Below are positions 49,139 through 60,524 of a stretch of DNA of 64,000 bases, piece by piece. The stretch's first letter is position 1; every line of letters begins with the position of its first letter. Source of the DNA: Kosakonia oryzae (lineage in GTDB: Bacteria; Pseudomonadota; Gammaproteobacteria; Enterobacterales; Enterobacteriaceae); assembly GCF_001658025.2 (NCBI RefSeq), contig NZ_CP014007.2, positions 5,270,001 through 5,334,000 on the forward strand, given 5' to 3'. Under the pieces are notes generated by a model. The model was not told the DNA's origin. It saw only the letters and a program-made list of their open reading frames with translations, and did no database searches. Position numbers and translations under genes: made by a program.

Positions 49139-49759
49139 TTATTTTTTCGCCGCGAAACGAGCCGCTGCTTCGTCCCAGTTCACCACGTTCCAGAACTCTT
49201 TGATGTAGTCCGGGCGGCGGTTCTGGAATTTCAGGTAGTAAGCGTGTTCCCACACATCCAGGCCCAGGATCGGGAAACCGGACGCGCCAGAGATCGCTTC
49301 ACCCATCAGCGGGGAATCCTGGTTAGCGGTAGAAACCACCGCCAGTTTGTCGCCTTTCAGCACCAGCCAGGCCCAACCGGAACCAAAACGCGTGGCGGCT
49401 GCTTTTTCGAATTCAGCTTTGAAGTTGTCTACGGAACCGAAATCACGCTCGATAGCCGCTTTCAGATCGCCCTGCAGGGTGGTGCCTTTTTTCAGGCCTT
49501 TCCAGAACAGGCTGTGGTTAGCGTGACCACCTGCGTTATTACGCAGAACGGTTTTTTTGTCTGCCGGCAGTTGATCCAGTTTGGTGATCAGTTCTTCAGC
49601 TGACAGGCTGGCGAACTCCGGCAGGCTTTCCAGCGCGGCATTCGCGTTATTTACGTAAGTCTGGTGATGTTTAGTGTGATGGATTTCCATCGTCTGCTTG
49701 TCGAAATGAGGCTCAAGGGCATCATACGCGTACGGCAGAGCGGGCAGTGTATAGCTCAT
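49139..49759 (-). CDS. sodA: Manganese superoxide dismutase
   Basis: A 206-residue cytoplasmic enzyme that dismutates superoxide. Metal ligands H27 (MEIHHTKHH), the His in [14 protein letters not shown], and Asp and His in [11 protein letters not shown] are present; GSGWAWLVL and the Gln-containing QDSPLMG support the Mn form. ATG 49759 gives the E. coli length. Almost identical to E. coli SodA. Confidence 0.98.
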   Translation of the reverse strand: MSYTLPALPYAYDALEPHFDKQTMEIHHTKHHQTYVNNANAALESLPEFASLSAEELITKLDQLPADKKTVLRNNAGGHANHSLFWKGLKKGTTLQGDLKAAIERDFGSVDNFKAEFEKAAATRFGSGWAWLVLKGDKLAVVSTANQDSPLMGEAISGASGFPILGLDVWEHAYYLKFQNRRPDYIKEFWNVVNWDEAAARFAAKK

Positions 49760-49771
49760 TTTCATCTCCAT

Positions 49772-50048
49772 TATTGTCTGGCGGCATATATGTTAATGCC
49801 GCGTAAGCAGTCGGATCATTATAGTTAATTAAATGATATTGAAAATGTTTATCAATGCCGTAGTTTTAATAAGGTTATAACTTTTGGTTATGTTATTGAA
49901 ATTGTGAAGCTGCTCACCTCCATCACGTGCTCATTGCCAGCTCGTCACCTATCGCGGCAAACGCCTCAAGGTTAATCTCCTGACTGATTTTTACACTCAT
50001 CAGGTCGGCTGCTCGTATCCCGACGATAAAAACAAAGAGGATGAGAAA
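49772..50048. promoter_or_regulatory. sodA and rhaT divergent control region
   Basis: Toward sodA, AATGATATTGAAAATGTTTA then TCAAT (about 49831-49855) is a Fur/ArcA-like AT-rich segment as in E. coli sodA. Toward rhaT, TGTGA-AGCTGC-TCACC (49903-49918) is a CRP-type site. RhaS half-sites are expected between it and rhaT but I cannot place them exactly. Confidence 0.6.
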
Positions 50049-51083
50049 ATGAGTAACGCGATTACGATGGGTATTCTTTGGCATTTGATAGGTGCGGCCA
50101 GTGCAGCCTGTTTCTATGCCCCGTTCAAGAAGGTTAAAAATTGGTCCTGGGAGACCATGTGGTCAATCGGCGGCATCGTCTCCTGGTTGATTCTTCCCTG
50201 GACCATCAGTGCGCTGTTACTGCCTGATTTTTGGGCCTATTACAGCTCATTCAGCGCTTCCACCCTGCTACCAGTCTTTCTCTTCGGCGCAATGTGGGGC
50301 ATCGGGAACATCAACTACGGCCTCACCATGCGCTACCTCGGCATGTCGATGGGCATTGGCATCGCTATCGGCATTACGCTGATTGTCGGTACGCTTATGA
50401 CGCCAATTATCAACGGTAATTTTGACGTTCTGATCAACACCGATGGCGGTCGAATGACGCTGCTCGGCGTGCTGGTTGCGCTGATAGGCGTCGGAATTGT
50501 GACCCGCGCAGGCCAGTTGAAAGAGCGCAAAATGGGCATTAAAGCCGAAGAGTTCAACCTGAAAAAAGGGCTGACGCTGGCGGTGATGTGCGGCGTATTT
50601 TCCGCCGGTATGTCCTTTGCCATGAACGCCGCCAAACCGATGCACGAAGCCGCTGCGGCGCTGGGCATCGATCCGCTCTACACCGCCTTGCCAAGTTATG
50701 TGGTGATCATGGGCGGCGGCGCGCTGATTAACCTCGGCTTCTGCTTCATTCGGCTGGCAAAACTGAAAAACCTGTCGGTAAAAGCCGACTTCTCGCTGGC
50801 AAAACCGCTGATCATCAGCAATATCCTGCTTTCAGCGCTGGGCGGTTTGATGTGGTATCTGCAATTCTTCTTCTACGCCTGGGGCCATGCCCGCATTCCG
50901 GCGCAGTACGACTACATCAGTTGGATGCTGCACATGAGCTTCTACGTGCTGTGCGGCGGCATTGTCGGGCTGATCCTGAAAGAGTGGAAGAATGCGGGTC
51001 GCCAGCCGGTGAGCGTGCTGAGCCTTGGTTGCGTGGTGATCATTGTTGCCGCCAATATCGTCGGCCTCGGCATGGCGAACTAA
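50049..51083 (+). CDS. rhaT: L-rhamnose/proton symporter
   Basis: A 344-residue carrier with ten hydrophobic segments, the DMT-superfamily RhaT family. Begins [20 protein letters not shown], and [20 protein letters not shown] is diagnostic. Length equals E. coli RhaT. It is divergent from sodA and convergent with rhaR, with stop codons touching. Confidence 0.97.
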   Translation: MSNAITMGILWHLIGAASAACFYAPFKKVKNWSWETMWSIGGIVSWLILPWTISALLLPDFWAYYSSFSASTLLPVFLFGAMWGIGNINYGLTMRYLGMSMGIGIAIGITLIVGTLMTPIINGNFDVLINTDGGRMTLLGVLVALIGVGIVTRAGQLKERKMGIKAEEFNLKKGLTLAVMCGVFSAGMSFAMNAAKPMHEAAAALGIDPLYTALPSYVVIMGGGALINLGFCFIRLAKLKNLSVKADFSLAKPLIISNILLSALGGLMWYLQFFFYAWGHARIPAQYDYISWMLHMSFYVLCGGIVGLILKEWKNAGRQPVSVLSLGCVVIIVAANIVGLGMAN

Positions 51084-51932
51084 TCAGGCAGCAACCCGGC
51101 TACGATGACGCCACTGACCTGGCGTCATCCCCACTTCCCGGCTAAACACCACCGAAAAGTAGTTACTGTCCTCAAACCCGCACTGCATGGCAATTTCGCC
51201 GATCATCTGCTCGGAATGTTGAAGCAAATACTGCGCATGGCAGATGCGCAACTGGCGCAGATAGTGGTTGATGGTCATCCCGGTCTGGCTGCGGAATTGC
51301 TGGCGCAGCGCACGCTCGCTGCACTGTTCCTGCTCGCAAAACTGCTCCAGCGCAAAGCTGCGATTCAGGCTGCCGGAGAGCGCGGTAATCAGCTTATCAA
51401 GCAGCGTCTCACTGTGCGTCGCGGCAAGGTTATCGGCAGCAAAACGGTGGCGTTTGAGCGTCATCACCAGTTGGGCAAACAGCGTTTCTGCCATCATATT
51501 CGCCAGCGGATCGGCTTTGGCGCTCTCATGCTCCAGCTGCGCAATCACCTGCCGCGCCTGCGCCATGCCGGTGCTGCCAATCCGCCAGTGCGGCGCGCCG
51601 GCCGGGCCGTTAAGGCCGGGAATATGCGCTGCCCAATCAAGATTGAGCGTCAATCGATCCGGGCAGTAGATAATATTTTGCAGCACCAGATCGTTAACCG
51701 AAGCGTAAGAGTGGCAATCTTCGGCGCGAATATAAAACAGGTCGCCGCGCGTGATGCGGTAAGGACGGTCATTCAGCACATGCAGGCCGTTGCCGCGCCA
51801 CACCAGCACCAGTTCGCAAAATTCATGGGTGTGTTCAGCAAAGACATTTTGCGGATAGCGATCGGCCACCGCGACCGCTTGTCCGGCACGGGGAAAGAAA
51901 TCCGCTTTGCGAAGAATCAGTTGGCCTGCCAC
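51084..51932 (-). CDS. rhaR: AraC-family activator RhaR
   Basis: A 282-residue rhamnose-responsive activator of rhaSR. N-terminal cupin-like sensor ([20 protein letters not shown]), C-terminal double helix-turn-helix ([20 protein letters not shown] and [20 protein letters not shown]). GTG start. It lies 73 nt after rhaS in the same operon. Confidence 0.95.
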   Translation of the reverse strand: MAGQLILRKADFFPRAGQAVAVADRYPQNVFAEHTHEFCELVLVWRGNGLHVLNDRPYRITRGDLFYIRAEDCHSYASVNDLVLQNIIYCPDRLTLNLDWAAHIPGLNGPAGAPHWRIGSTGMAQARQVIAQLEHESAKADPLANMMAETLFAQLVMTLKRHRFAADNLAATHSETLLDKLITALSGSLNRSFALEQFCEQEQCSERALRQQFRSQTGMTINHYLRQLRICHAQYLLQHSEQMIGEIAMQCGFEDSNYFSVVFSREVGMTPGQWRHRSRVAA

Positions 51933-52005
51933 ACACTCACCTCTGCCTTGAACAACCTGAAATTATTAGCGGATCTTCGGCGACAAATCGGTGACAGCCT
52001 TCGCG

Positions 52006-52842
52006 TTACTGAAGCTGCGTATCGCGCCCCTGGCGGATATCGCGGGGCGACCAGTTGAATTCCCGGCGAAACAGGGTGGAGAAGTGATTGCTGTCGCCAA
52101 ACCCGCAACGGAAAGCGATATCGGTAACGCTCTCGTCGCTGTGACGCAACATATGCCGCGCTTTGGTCAGCCTTAACCGGTTGAGATAACGCTGCGGCGT
52201 CAGGCCCGTAGAATGCTTCAACTGGCGATGCAGTGTGCGCAAAGAGAGCGTGAACTGGTCGGCCAGCGTTTCCCAACAGACATCCTCGGCGAAATGATCT
52301 TCCAGCCATAACATCAGTTGATTGAGGCGGGCATCGCTGCTGACGGCACCCTCCTGCTGGCTCCCTTTACGCAGCATCACCAGCAGTTGCATAAACAGGA
52401 TCTCGCGGTTCGCAATACCGTGGGTATCCATTTCGGGATCCAGTTTTTCCATCTGCCCGATAATCTCCCGTACCTGCGCCAGCGTCTGCTGGCTCACCCG
52501 CCAGTGCGATGGGTAGTGACCATCCTGCTCCTGCGGCAGTAGCTGGTGCAAACCGGCAAGGAACTGGAAAGCCTCCGGTGAACGGTACAACACATTGGTC
52601 AGGCACAGGTTATCGGTATGCTCATATAAGTGCCGATCATGGTCGCGGACAAAACAGACGGTGCCGCCGCTGATAGTGAAAGGCTGACCATTAAAAACGT
52701 GGATCCCGGTGCCGTGTTCAACGATCACAATTTCATGAAAATCATGATGATGTTCAGGGAAAGCCGCCTGGGGAAGCCGGGGTTCAATGGCAACAGGTGA
52801 TTGACCTGCCGGGAAAAAATCCACGCTATGAAGTACGGTCAT
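52006..52842 (-). CDS. rhaS: AraC-family activator RhaS
   Basis: A 278-residue activator of rhaBAD and rhaT. Cupin sensor ([20 protein letters not shown]) and AraC DNA-binding domain ([20 protein letters not shown] and [20 protein letters not shown]). ATG 52842 gives the E. coli length; the frame start at 52872 adds ten residues. Not to be confused with the rhizobial transporter protein also called RhaS. Confidence 0.95.
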   Translation of the reverse strand: MTVLHSVDFFPAGQSPVAIEPRLPQAAFPEHHHDFHEIVIVEHGTGIHVFNGQPFTISGGTVCFVRDHDRHLYEHTDNLCLTNVLYRSPEAFQFLAGLHQLLPQEQDGHYPSHWRVSQQTLAQVREIIGQMEKLDPEMDTHGIANREILFMQLLVMLRKGSQQEGAVSSDARLNQLMLWLEDHFAEDVCWETLADQFTLSLRTLHRQLKHSTGLTPQRYLNRLRLTKARHMLRHSDESVTDIAFRCGFGDSNHFSTLFRREFNWSPRDIRQGRDTQLQ

Positions 52843-53141
52843 GATTGCCCCACTAATGAGAAACTTTCTCAAAATAGTAATTAAGGGTTATCAACCTCAC
52901 CTTAAATTTTCGACAGCTTTTCGCGCATAGCCTGCCGTTTTTTCAAGAAACGACCGGAAAGATCAGGAAATGTGGCAACGGTCACAATGGCTTAAATCCC
53001 CGCCATTACTGGAAACTGTGAACTTTCTCACGTTCACCTTTGCTTCCTTGCCAGCGGCAATTGGCGGCTGTCAGTAGCAAGAAGGTACGCCTTACCCCTC
53101 TTTTTTAGACTGTCTGCAATGACTCTAAGAAGGACCCAATC
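52843..53141. promoter_or_regulatory. rhaSR-rhaBAD divergent control region
   Basis: A CRP-type site TGTGA-ACTTTC-TCACG lies at 53017-53032. RhaS-type half-sites CCTTGCCAGCGGCAATT (about 53046-53062) and TGTCAGTAGCAAGAAGG (about 53069-53085) precede a TAGACT -10 (53106-53111), paralleling the E. coli rhaBAD promoter. Confidence 0.75.
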
Positions 53142-54611
53142 ATGACTTTTCGCCACTGTGTCGCAGTTGATTTAGGCGCCTCAAGCGGACGTGTCATGCT
53201 GGCGCGTTATGACAGCCAGCAGCGCATCCTTTCGCTTCGCGAAATCCACCGTTTTAGTAACTGTCTGCAAAAAGTGGACGGCTTTGATTGCTGGGATATC
53301 GACAGCCTGGAAAACGAAATTCGCTGCGGCCTGCTGAAGGTTTGCGAAGAAGGCATTCAGCCCGACAGCATCGGCATCGATACCTGGGGCGTCGATTACA
53401 TTCTGATTAACCGCGAAGGCCAGCGCGTCGGTCTGCCGATTGCTTACCGCGACGATCGCACCGATGGCGTAATGCAGCGTGCGCTGCAGAATCCCGGCAA
53501 AGCCGATATCTATCGCCGCAGCGGCATCCAGTTTTTACCCTTCAACACGCTGTATCAGTTACGTGCGCTGACGGAACAACAGCCGGAGCTGCTTGACCAG
53601 GTCGCGCATGCGCTGCTGATCCCCGATTACTTTAGCTACCGTCTGACCGGCCAATTGAACTGGGAATACACCAATGCCACTACCACGCAACTGGTCAATA
53701 TCAACACCGATAACTGGGACGATTCGTTGCTGGCGTGGGCGGGCGTTCCGGCCAGTTGGTTTGGCACGGCCACACATCCCGGCAATGTGATTGGTCACTG
53801 GATCTGCCCGCAGGGCAACGCGATTCCGGTGGTCGCCGTCGCCAGCCACGATACCGCCAGCGCGGTAATCGCCTCGCCGCTGGCGGATAAAGACGCAGCT
53901 TATTTGTCCTCCGGCACCTGGTCATTAATGGGCTTTGAGAGCAAAACCCCTTACACCAGCGATGACGCGCTGGCGGCGAATATCACCAACGAAGGCGGCG
54001 CGGAAGGGCGCTACCGCGTGCTGAAAAACATTATGGGGTTGTGGCTGCTGCAACGGGTGCTTAAAGAACAGCAGGTCAGCGATCTGCCCGCGCTGATTGC
54101 CGCCACCGAACAGCTTGCGCCCTGCCGCTTTGTTATCAACCCGAATGACGATCGTTTTATCAACCCGCAGAACATGAGCGCCGAACTTCAGGCCACCTGC
54201 CGGGAAGCGGGTCAGCCTGTGCCGCAAAACGCTGCCGAACTGGCGCGCTGCATCTTCGACAGCCTTGCCCTGCTGTATGCCGACATCCTTGCCGAACTGG
54301 CCTTTCTGCGCGGTAAACCCTTCAACCGCCTGCATATCGTCGGTGGCGGTTGCCAGAACCAGTTACTGAATCAGCTCTGCGCCGACGCCTGCGGGCTGCC
54401 GGTGGTGGCCGGTCCGGTGGAAGCCTCCACGCTCGGCAACATCGGCATTCAGCTTATGACGCTGGATGAACTGAGCAACGTCGATGATTTCCGTCAGGTG
54501 GTGGCGAGCAACCACAACCTGATCACTTTTACCCCTAATCCTGACCATGAAATCGCCCGTTACGTCGCGCGCTTTCAGCAAAAACGACAGACAAAGGAGC
54601 TTTGCGCATGA
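53142..54611 (+). CDS. rhaB: L-rhamnulokinase
   Basis: A 489-residue FGGY kinase that phosphorylates L-rhamnulose. N-terminal [15 protein letters not shown] at about 11-25, [12 protein letters not shown] with the catalytic Asp, and [19 protein letters not shown] near the C-terminus. The stop overlaps the rhaA start (ATGA). Confidence 0.97.
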   Translation: MTFRHCVAVDLGASSGRVMLARYDSQQRILSLREIHRFSNCLQKVDGFDCWDIDSLENEIRCGLLKVCEEGIQPDSIGIDTWGVDYILINREGQRVGLPIAYRDDRTDGVMQRALQNPGKADIYRRSGIQFLPFNTLYQLRALTEQQPELLDQVAHALLIPDYFSYRLTGQLNWEYTNATTTQLVNINTDNWDDSLLAWAGVPASWFGTATHPGNVIGHWICPQGNAIPVVAVASHDTASAVIASPLADKDAAYLSSGTWSLMGFESKTPYTSDDALAANITNEGGAEGRYRVLKNIMGLWLLQRVLKEQQVSDLPALIAATEQLAPCRFVINPNDDRFINPQNMSAELQATCREAGQPVPQNAAELARCIFDSLALLYADILAELAFLRGKPFNRLHIVGGGCQNQLLNQLCADACGLPVVAGPVEASTLGNIGIQLMTLDELSNVDDFRQVVASNHNLITFTPNPDHEIARYVARFQQKRQTKELCA

Positions 54612-55867
54612 CCACTCAACTTGAACACGCCTGGGAAATTGCCAAACAGCGCTTCGCCGCTGTGGGGATTGATGTCGAGGAGGCGCTGCGCCAGCTCGAT
54701 CGCCTGCCGGTTTCCATGCACTGCTGGCAGGGCGATGACGTAGCCGGTTTTGAAAACCCGCAAGGCAGCCTGACGGGCGGTATCCAGGCCACCGGCAACT
54801 ACCCAGGCAAAGCGCGCAACGCCAGCGAACTGCGCGCCGATCTGGAGCAGGCGCTGAGCCTGATCCCCGGCCCGAAACGCCTTAACCTGCACGCCATTTA
54901 CCTCGAAGCCGACGGCCCGGTTGGCCGCGATGAGATCAAACCGGAACACTTCACGAATTGGGTGCAGTGGGCGAAAACGAACAAACTGGGGCTGGATTTT
55001 AACCCTTCCTGCTTCTCGCACCCGCTGAGCGCAGACGGTTTTACCCTCTCCCACGCTAACGATGAGATCCGCCAGTTCTGGATTGATCACGTCAAAGCCA
55101 GCCGTCGCGTATCGGCCTGGTTCGGCGAACAACTCGGCACACCGTCGGTAATGAATATCTGGATCCCGGACGGCATGAAAGATGTCACCGTTGACCGCCT
55201 GGCACCGCGCCAGCGCCTGCTCAATGCGCTGGACGAAGCGCTCAGCGAAAAACTCAACCCGGCGCACCATATCGACGCCGTCGAAAGCAAGCTGTTCGGG
55301 ATTGGCGCAGAGAGCTACACCGTTGGCTCCAACGAGTTTTACATGGGCTATGCCACCAGCCGCCAGACCGCGCTGTGCCTCGATGCCGGTCACTTCCACC
55401 CGACAGAGGTGATCTCCGACAAAATCTCCGCCGCCATGCTTTATGTGCCGCGCCTGCTGCTGCACGTCAGCCGCCCGGTGCGCTGGGACAGCGATCACGT
55501 GGTGCTGCTGGATGACGAAACCCAGGCCATCGCCAGCGAGATCGTGCGCCACCAGCTGTTTGACCGTGTGCACATCGGTCTCGACTTCTTCGACGCCTCG
55601 ATCAACCGCATTGCCGCGTGGGTCATCGGTACCCGCAATATGAAAAAAGCCCTGCTGCGCGCGTTGCTGGAGCCGGTTGAAACGCTGCGCAAACTGGAAG
55701 CCGACGGCGACTACACCGCCCGCCTGGCGCTGCTGGAAGAGCAGAAATCCCTGCCGTGGCAGGCCGTATGGGAGATGTATTGCCAGCGCCATGACACGCC
55801 AGCCAGCAGCCAGTGGCTGGACAGCGTGCGGGCATATGAAAAAGAGATTTTGAGTACACGTCGTTAA
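54608..55867 (+). CDS. rhaA: L-rhamnose isomerase
   Basis: A 419-residue metal-dependent isomerase converting L-rhamnose to L-rhamnulose. Segments [56 protein letters not shown] and [19 protein letters not shown] hold metal ligands of the family. ATG 54608 follows GGAGC and gives the E. coli length; an in-frame TTG at 54602 is less likely. Confidence 0.97.
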   Translation: MTTQLEHAWEIAKQRFAAVGIDVEEALRQLDRLPVSMHCWQGDDVAGFENPQGSLTGGIQATGNYPGKARNASELRADLEQALSLIPGPKRLNLHAIYLEADGPVGRDEIKPEHFTNWVQWAKTNKLGLDFNPSCFSHPLSADGFTLSHANDEIRQFWIDHVKASRRVSAWFGEQLGTPSVMNIWIPDGMKDVTVDRLAPRQRLLNALDEALSEKLNPAHHIDAVESKLFGIGAESYTVGSNEFYMGYATSRQTALCLDAGHFHPTEVISDKISAAMLYVPRLLLHVSRPVRWDSDHVVLLDDETQAIASEIVRHQLFDRVHIGLDFFDASINRIAAWVIGTRNMKKALLRALLEPVETLRKLEADGDYTARLALLEEQKSLPWQAVWEMYCQRHDTPASSQWLDSVRAYEKEILSTRR

Positions 55868-55884
55868 CCGGAAGCCAGGGTGCG

Positions 55885-55966
55885 GGCCGGATAAGCGCAG
55901 CGCCATCCGGCAAGCAACGTTATTAAGAAAAAATGCCGGATGGCGAGGCCATCGCAGCTTATCCGG
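55885..55966. repeat. BIME: two REP units between rhaA and rhaD
   Basis: GCCGGATAAGCGCAGCGCCA with TCCGGC (55885-55910) and an opposed copy GCCGGATGGCGAGGCCATCG through TCCGGC (55934-55966). Such paired REPs inside operons can stabilise upstream mRNA and lower downstream expression. Confidence 0.85.
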
Positions 55967-56015
55967 CCTACGTGAGACCCGAGAGATGTCGGGCACTAAA
56001 CAGGACAGAAAGACT

Positions 56016-56846
56016 ATGCAGACCATTATTAATTCCTGGTTCGTCCAGGGGATGATCAAAGCCACCTCCGATGCCTGGCTGAAGGGCTGGGACGAACGTA
56101 ACGGCGGCAACCTGACGCTGCGCCTGGATGATACGGATATCGCGCCGTATGAAGCCGACTTCCACCAGAAACCGCGCTATATCGCGCTCAGCCAGCCGAT
56201 GCCGCTGCTGGCGAACACGCCGTTTATTGTCACCGGCTCCGGCAAATTCTTCCGCAACGTGCAGCTCGATCCGGCGGCGAACTTAGGCGTGGTGAAAGTG
56301 GACAGCGATGGCGCGGGCTACCACATTCTGTGGGGATTGACGTCTGAAGCGGTACCGACCTCGGAACTGCCCGCTCACTTCCTGTCGCACTGCCAGCGCA
56401 TACAGGTCACCGGCGGAAAAGATCGCGTGATCATGCACTGCCACGCCACCAACCTGATAGCACTCACTTATGTGCTGGAAAACACGTCCGATCTGATGAC
56501 CCGCAAACTGTGGGAAGGCAGCACCGAATGTCTGGTGGTGTTCCCGGATGGCGTTGGCATTCTGCCGTGGATGGTGCCCGGCACCGATGAAATCGGCCAG
56601 GCGACCGCTGAAGAAATGCAGAAACATTCGCTGGTGCTGTGGCCATTCCACGGCGTTTTCGGCAGCGGCCCGACGCTCGACGAAACCTTTGGCCTGATTG
56701 ACACCGCCGAGAAGTCGGCGGAGGTGCTGGTGAAAATCTATTCCATGGGCGGAATGAAGCAAACCATTAGTCAGCAACAACTGATTGCGCTGGGCAAACG
56801 CTTTGGCGTCACCCCGCTGCAATCGGCGCTGGATTTGTACAAATAA
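56016..56846 (+). CDS. rhaD: Rhamnulose-1-phosphate aldolase
   Basis: A 276-residue zinc class II aldolase that splits rhamnulose-1-phosphate to DHAP and L-lactaldehyde. [17 protein letters not shown] at the N-terminal part, GSGKFFRNV, and the zinc cluster [12 protein letters not shown] with a further His in [13 protein letters not shown] 56016 matches the family N-terminus ([17 protein letters not shown]); the frame start at 55986 is within repeat-flanking sequence. Confidence 0.97.
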   Translation: MQTIINSWFVQGMIKATSDAWLKGWDERNGGNLTLRLDDTDIAPYEADFHQKPRYIALSQPMPLLANTPFIVTGSGKFFRNVQLDPAANLGVVKVDSDGAGYHILWGLTSEAVPTSELPAHFLSHCQRIQVTGGKDRVIMHCHATNLIALTYVLENTSDLMTRKLWEGSTECLVVFPDGVGILPWMVPGTDEIGQATAEEMQKHSLVLWPFHGVFGSGPTLDETFGLIDTAEKSAEVLVKIYSMGGMKQTISQQQLIALGKRFGVTPLQSALDLYK

Positions 56847-56970
56847 CAACATCGCGCCCCGCACAAAGACGGGGCGAACTCTGTCACCTGCAAAACAACT
56901 CTTCCCTGAGGATTTCGCGGTGCGCTGCAACGCGAAAGACGACGGGAATCTAACTCGTGGAGTAAAAGCA

Positions 56971-57957
56971 ATGAAAACAAAAGCTAGCTTGATCCTCACC
57001 GTGGCCCTCATGGCGTTGTCCGGTTCCGCTGTCGCTGAAGTAAAAATCGCCCTCGTGGCGAAATCTTTAGGCAATGGCTTTTTTGAAGCAGCAAATACCG
57101 GCGCGCAGGAGGCGGCCAAAGAGTTAGGCGATGTCAAAGTGATCTATACCGGCCCGACCACCACCACGGCCGAAGCGCAGATCGAAGTGCTGAATGGCTT
57201 GATCGCCCAGGGGGTGGATGCGATCGCCATTTCAGCCAACGATCCGGACGCCGTGGTGCCGGTGCTGAAAAAAGCGATGCAGCGCGGCATCAAAGTGGTT
57301 TCATGGGATTCCGGCGTGGCGAAAGCGGGCCGCCAGATCCACCTGAATCCTTCCAATAATGCGCTGATCGGCGAAACCAACGTCAAACTCGCCGCCGATG
57401 CGCTGAAAGCGCTGAATGTGGATAAAGGCGACGTTGCCATCCTCAGCGCCACACCGACCTCCACTAACCAGAACATCTGGATTGCGGAGATGAAAAAAGT
57501 GCTGCCGAAATACCCGTCCGTCAATCTGGTGACCGTCGCCTATGGCGATGACTTATCGGATAAAAGTTACCGCGAAGCGGTCGGTTTGCTGAAGTCGTAC
57601 CCCGATCTGAAAGTGATCGTATCGCCGTCGTCAGTCGGCATTGTCGCCGCGGCGCAGGCGGTAAAAGACCAGGGCAAGATCGGCAAAGTGTATGTCACCG
57701 GTCTCGGCCTGCCGTCTGAAATGGCAGGTGCGATTAAATCCGGCGCCAGCAAAAGTTTCGCCATCTGGAACCCGATCGATCTCGGTTATGCCGCCACATA
57801 TCTGGCGGATGATTTAGTGAAAGGCACGGCGACCAAAGAGGAAGCCAGCATGGGCAAACTGGGCAAAGTGAAGCTCGATGCTGACGGCAGCGGCGCGATG
57901 GCGGAGCCGTTTGTCTACGATGCCAGCAACATTGATAAGTTCTCGAAGATTTTCTGA
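56971..57957 (+). CDS. Rhamnose ABC transporter, substrate-binding protein
   Basis: A 328-residue periplasmic sugar-binding protein of the rhizobial RhaS/LsrB type. Signal peptide MKTKASLILTVALMALSGSA, cleavage after AVA near 22, then EVKIALVAKSLGNGFFEAAN. ATG 56971 is chosen since it begins the signal peptide; the frame is open upstream into rhaD by chance. A G/C hairpin (CGCCCC...GGGGCG, 56855-56876) lies in the 124-nt gap after rhaD. The rhamnose assignment rests on family resemblance and position in the rha locus. Confidence 0.88.
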   Translation: MKTKASLILTVALMALSGSAVAEVKIALVAKSLGNGFFEAANTGAQEAAKELGDVKVIYTGPTTTTAEAQIEVLNGLIAQGVDAIAISANDPDAVVPVLKKAMQRGIKVVSWDSGVAKAGRQIHLNPSNNALIGETNVKLAADALKALNVDKGDVAILSATPTSTNQNIWIAEMKKVLPKYPSVNLVTVAYGDDLSDKSYREAVGLLKSYPDLKVIVSPSSVGIVAAAQAVKDQGKIGKVYVTGLGLPSEMAGAIKSGASKSFAIWNPIDLGYAATYLADDLVKGTATKEEASMGKLGKVKLDADGSGAMAEPFVYDASNIDKFSKIF

Positions 57958-57967
57958 ACACTTACCT

Positions 57968-57990
57968 GCCCTTTCCCGGCGGGAAAGGGC
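57968..57990 (+). other. Intercistronic hairpin after the binding-protein gene
   Basis: GCCCTTTCCC and GGGAAAGGGC with a 3-nt loop and no T-run. Its place between the binding-protein gene and the ATPase gene fits a 3'-end stabiliser that lets the binding protein be made in excess. Confidence 0.6.
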
Positions 57991-58008
57991 AAAAACTGGA
58001 GAACGATC

Positions 58009-59520
58009 ATGACGGCATCCACCCCTCTGCTGTCGCTTAAGGGCATCACCAAGGTTTTCCCCGGTGTGCGTGCTCTTGAGAATGTGCAGCTTGATCTCTG
58101 GCCCGGCAAAGTCACCGCCTTGATCGGTGAAAACGGCGCAGGAAAATCGACGCTGGTCAAAGTGATGACCGGCATTTATCAACCGGACGAAGGTGAAATT
58201 CTCTATAAAGCGATCCCTATTGCGCTGCCGACGCCGGAATCCGCCCATAAAGTGGGGATCACCGCTATTCATCAGGAGACGGTTCTGTTTGATGAACTGT
58301 CAGTGACCGAGAACATTTTTGTCGGCCAGTATCTGTATAAAGGGCTGCTGAAAAAACTCGACTGGCCTGCCATGCACCAGCAGGCGCGGGATATTCTTGC
58401 CCGGCTGGAAGTGCAAATCGATCCGCGCGCCACGCTGAAAACCCTGAGCATCGCCCAGCGCCATATGGTGGCGATTGCCCGCGCGCTCTCTTTTGACGCG
58501 CAGGTGGTGATTCTGGACGAACCCACGGCCGCGCTTTCGCAGCATGAGATCCTGGAGTTTTACCAAATCGTCGAACGCCTGAAACAGGAAGGCAAAGCGA
58601 TCCTGTTTATCTCGCACAAGTTCGATGAAATCTTTGAACTGGCCGATCACTACACCATTTTGCGCGACGGCGTTTATGTTGATTCCGGCGCGATAAAGGC
58701 GATCACCGAAGAGCGCATGGTGGCGATGATGGTTGGCCGCACCCTCAATCAGAGCTGGCCGAAAGTGGCCTGCGAACCGGGTGAAACGGTGCTGGAAGTG
58801 CGCGATCTGTGTCATCCCACCGAGTTTGCCCATATCAACTTTTCCCTGCGAAAAGGCGAGATCCTCGGCTTTTACGGCCTGGTTGGCGCCGGGCGCACCG
58901 AACTGATGCAGGCGCTTTCCGGCGTTTCACGCCCCTCATCCGGCGAGATCATCCTCAACGGCAAATCCGTGCAGTTCCGCCAGCCAGCGGATGCCATTCA
59001 GGCCGGTATTGTCTGCGTGCCGGAAGAGCGGCAAAAGCAGGGGGCGATTATCGAGCTGTCGATTGCCCAGAACATCAGCCTGCCGCAGCTCAGCAAGCTG
59101 AACCGCAACGGCGTGCTGAATGAGGCGAAAGAGTGGGCGCTGGCCGATGAGTACGCGCGCCGTTTGCAGGTGAAAGCCTTTAGCTGGAGACAGGCAGTAG
59201 AGACGCTCTCTGGCGGCAATCAACAAAAAGTGGTGATCGGTAAATGGCTCGCCACCCAGCCGGAGGTGATCATCCTCGACGAACCGACCAAAGGGATCGA
59301 TATCGGTTCAAAAGCGGCGGTGCACCAGTTTATGTCGGAACTGGTGGCGCACGGGCTGGCGGTGATTATGGTCTCCTCCGAACTACCGGAAGTGATGGGC
59401 ATGGCCGATCGGCTGATTGTGATGCACGAAGGGCTGATGGTAGCCGAATACAAGGCCGGTGAAGCCACGGCGGAAACCATTGTCAGCGCGGCCAGCGGCG
59501 CCGGGAAGGAGGCAGCATAA
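58009..59520 (+). CDS. Rhamnose ABC transporter, ATPase
   Basis: A 503-residue duplicated ATPase of the sugar (CUT2) ABC family. Domain 1 has Walker A GENGAGKST at 40-48 and Walker B VVILDEPTAALS, with a degenerate signature LSIAQRHMVA. Domain 2 has a diverged Walker A region GLVGAGRTELM, signature LSGGNQQKV and Walker B VIILDEPTKGID. Stop and next start overlap by one base (TAATG). Confidence 0.92.
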   Translation: MTASTPLLSLKGITKVFPGVRALENVQLDLWPGKVTALIGENGAGKSTLVKVMTGIYQPDEGEILYKAIPIALPTPESAHKVGITAIHQETVLFDELSVTENIFVGQYLYKGLLKKLDWPAMHQQARDILARLEVQIDPRATLKTLSIAQRHMVAIARALSFDAQVVILDEPTAALSQHEILEFYQIVERLKQEGKAILFISHKFDEIFELADHYTILRDGVYVDSGAIKAITEERMVAMMVGRTLNQSWPKVACEPGETVLEVRDLCHPTEFAHINFSLRKGEILGFYGLVGAGRTELMQALSGVSRPSSGEIILNGKSVQFRQPADAIQAGIVCVPEERQKQGAIIELSIAQNISLPQLSKLNRNGVLNEAKEWALADEYARRLQVKAFSWRQAVETLSGGNQQKVVIGKWLATQPEVIILDEPTKGIDIGSKAAVHQFMSELVAHGLAVIMVSSELPEVMGMADRLIVMHEGLMVAEYKAGEATAETIVSAASGAGKEAA

Positions 59521-60524
59521 TGTGGCAACAACTGCTTAAACACCGCGAAGCGCTGCTCGGCGGTGTGATTGTGCTGCTGGTGCTGAGTATCGGCAGCCGC
59601 GTGCCGTCGTTTATCAGCCCCGGCAATCTGGTGGAGATGTTCAACGATACCGCCATTCTGATCATTCTTGCGCTCGGGCAGATGATGGTGCTGCTGACCA
59701 AAGGCATCGATCTGTCGATGGCGGCAAACCTCGCGCTGACCGGGATGATTGTCGCGCTGATCAACTTCCATCACCCGGATGTTCCGGTCTGGTCGTTGCT
59801 GCTGCTGGCCACGCTGCTCGGTCTGCTGATGGGCATGATCAATGGCCTGCTGGTATGGAAACTGGGTATTCCGGCGATTGTGGTGACGCTCGGCACCATG
59901 AGCATCTACCGCGGCATTATCTTCTTACTTTCCGGCGGCGGCTGGGTGAACTCCAACCAGATGGGCGCCGATTTTCTCGGCCTGCCGCGCGCGTCGGTGC
60001 TGGGTTTACCGGTGCTGAGCTGGTGCGCTATCGCGGGACTACTGCTGGTGGGGTATTTCCTGCGTTACAGCCGTACCGGGCGGGCGCTCTATACCGCAGG
60101 CGGCAACGCGACGGCGGCATATTACACCGGAATTAACGCCGGGAAGATGCAGTTTGTCAGCTTCTGCCTCTCCGGCGCGCTGGCGGGCTTTTGCGGCTAT
60201 TTGTGGATCTCGCGCTTTGCCGTGGCGTATGTCGATGTGGCTAACGGTTTTGAGCTGCAGGTGGTGGCAGCCTGTGTGATTGGTGGCATCAGCACCATGG
60301 GTGGCACCGGGCGCGTGCTCGGCTGTCTGTTCGGTGCGCTGTTTCTCGGTGTGATTAATAACGCGCTGCCGGTCATCGGTATTTCTCCCTTCTGGCAGAT
60401 GGCGATCTCCGGCACGGTGATTGTCATTGCGGTTCTGCTGAATGAACGCGCCAACAAGCGTAAAGGCCGCTTAATCCTGCGCGATGCGGCGCTGGCTCGA
60501 CAAAAACAGGCGGTGAAATCATGA
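59520..60524 (+). CDS. Rhamnose ABC transporter, permease 1
   Basis: A 334-residue membrane protein with about 8-10 hydrophobic segments of the BPD_transp_2 (RbsC-like) family: LGQMMVLLTKGIDLSMAANL early on, LGTMSIYRGIIFLLSGG, and NATAAYYTGINAGKMQFVSF near two-thirds. Corresponds to rhizobial RhaP. Overlaps the second permease by 4 nt. Confidence 0.9.
   Translation: MWQQLLKHREALLGGVIVLLVLSIGSRVPSFISPGNLVEMFNDTAILIILALGQMMVLLTKGIDLSMAANLALTGMIVALINFHHPDVPVWSLLLLATLLGLLMGMINGLLVWKLGIPAIVVTLGTMSIYRGIIFLLSGGGWVNSNQMGADFLGLPRASVLGLPVLSWCAIAGLLLVGYFLRYSRTGRALYTAGGNATAAYYTGINAGKMQFVSFCLSGALAGFCGYLWISRFAVAYVDVANGFELQVVAACVIGGISTMGGTGRVLGCLFGALFLGVINNALPVIGISPFWQMAISGTVIVIAVLLNERANKRKGRLILRDAALARQKQAVKS

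Noticed and set aside
54575-56110. A 511-codon minus-strand ORF opposite rhaA and rhaD
   Set aside because: It is the antisense of highly conserved rhaA and the start of rhaD, has no family resemblance, and arises from codon bias in a GC-rich gene.
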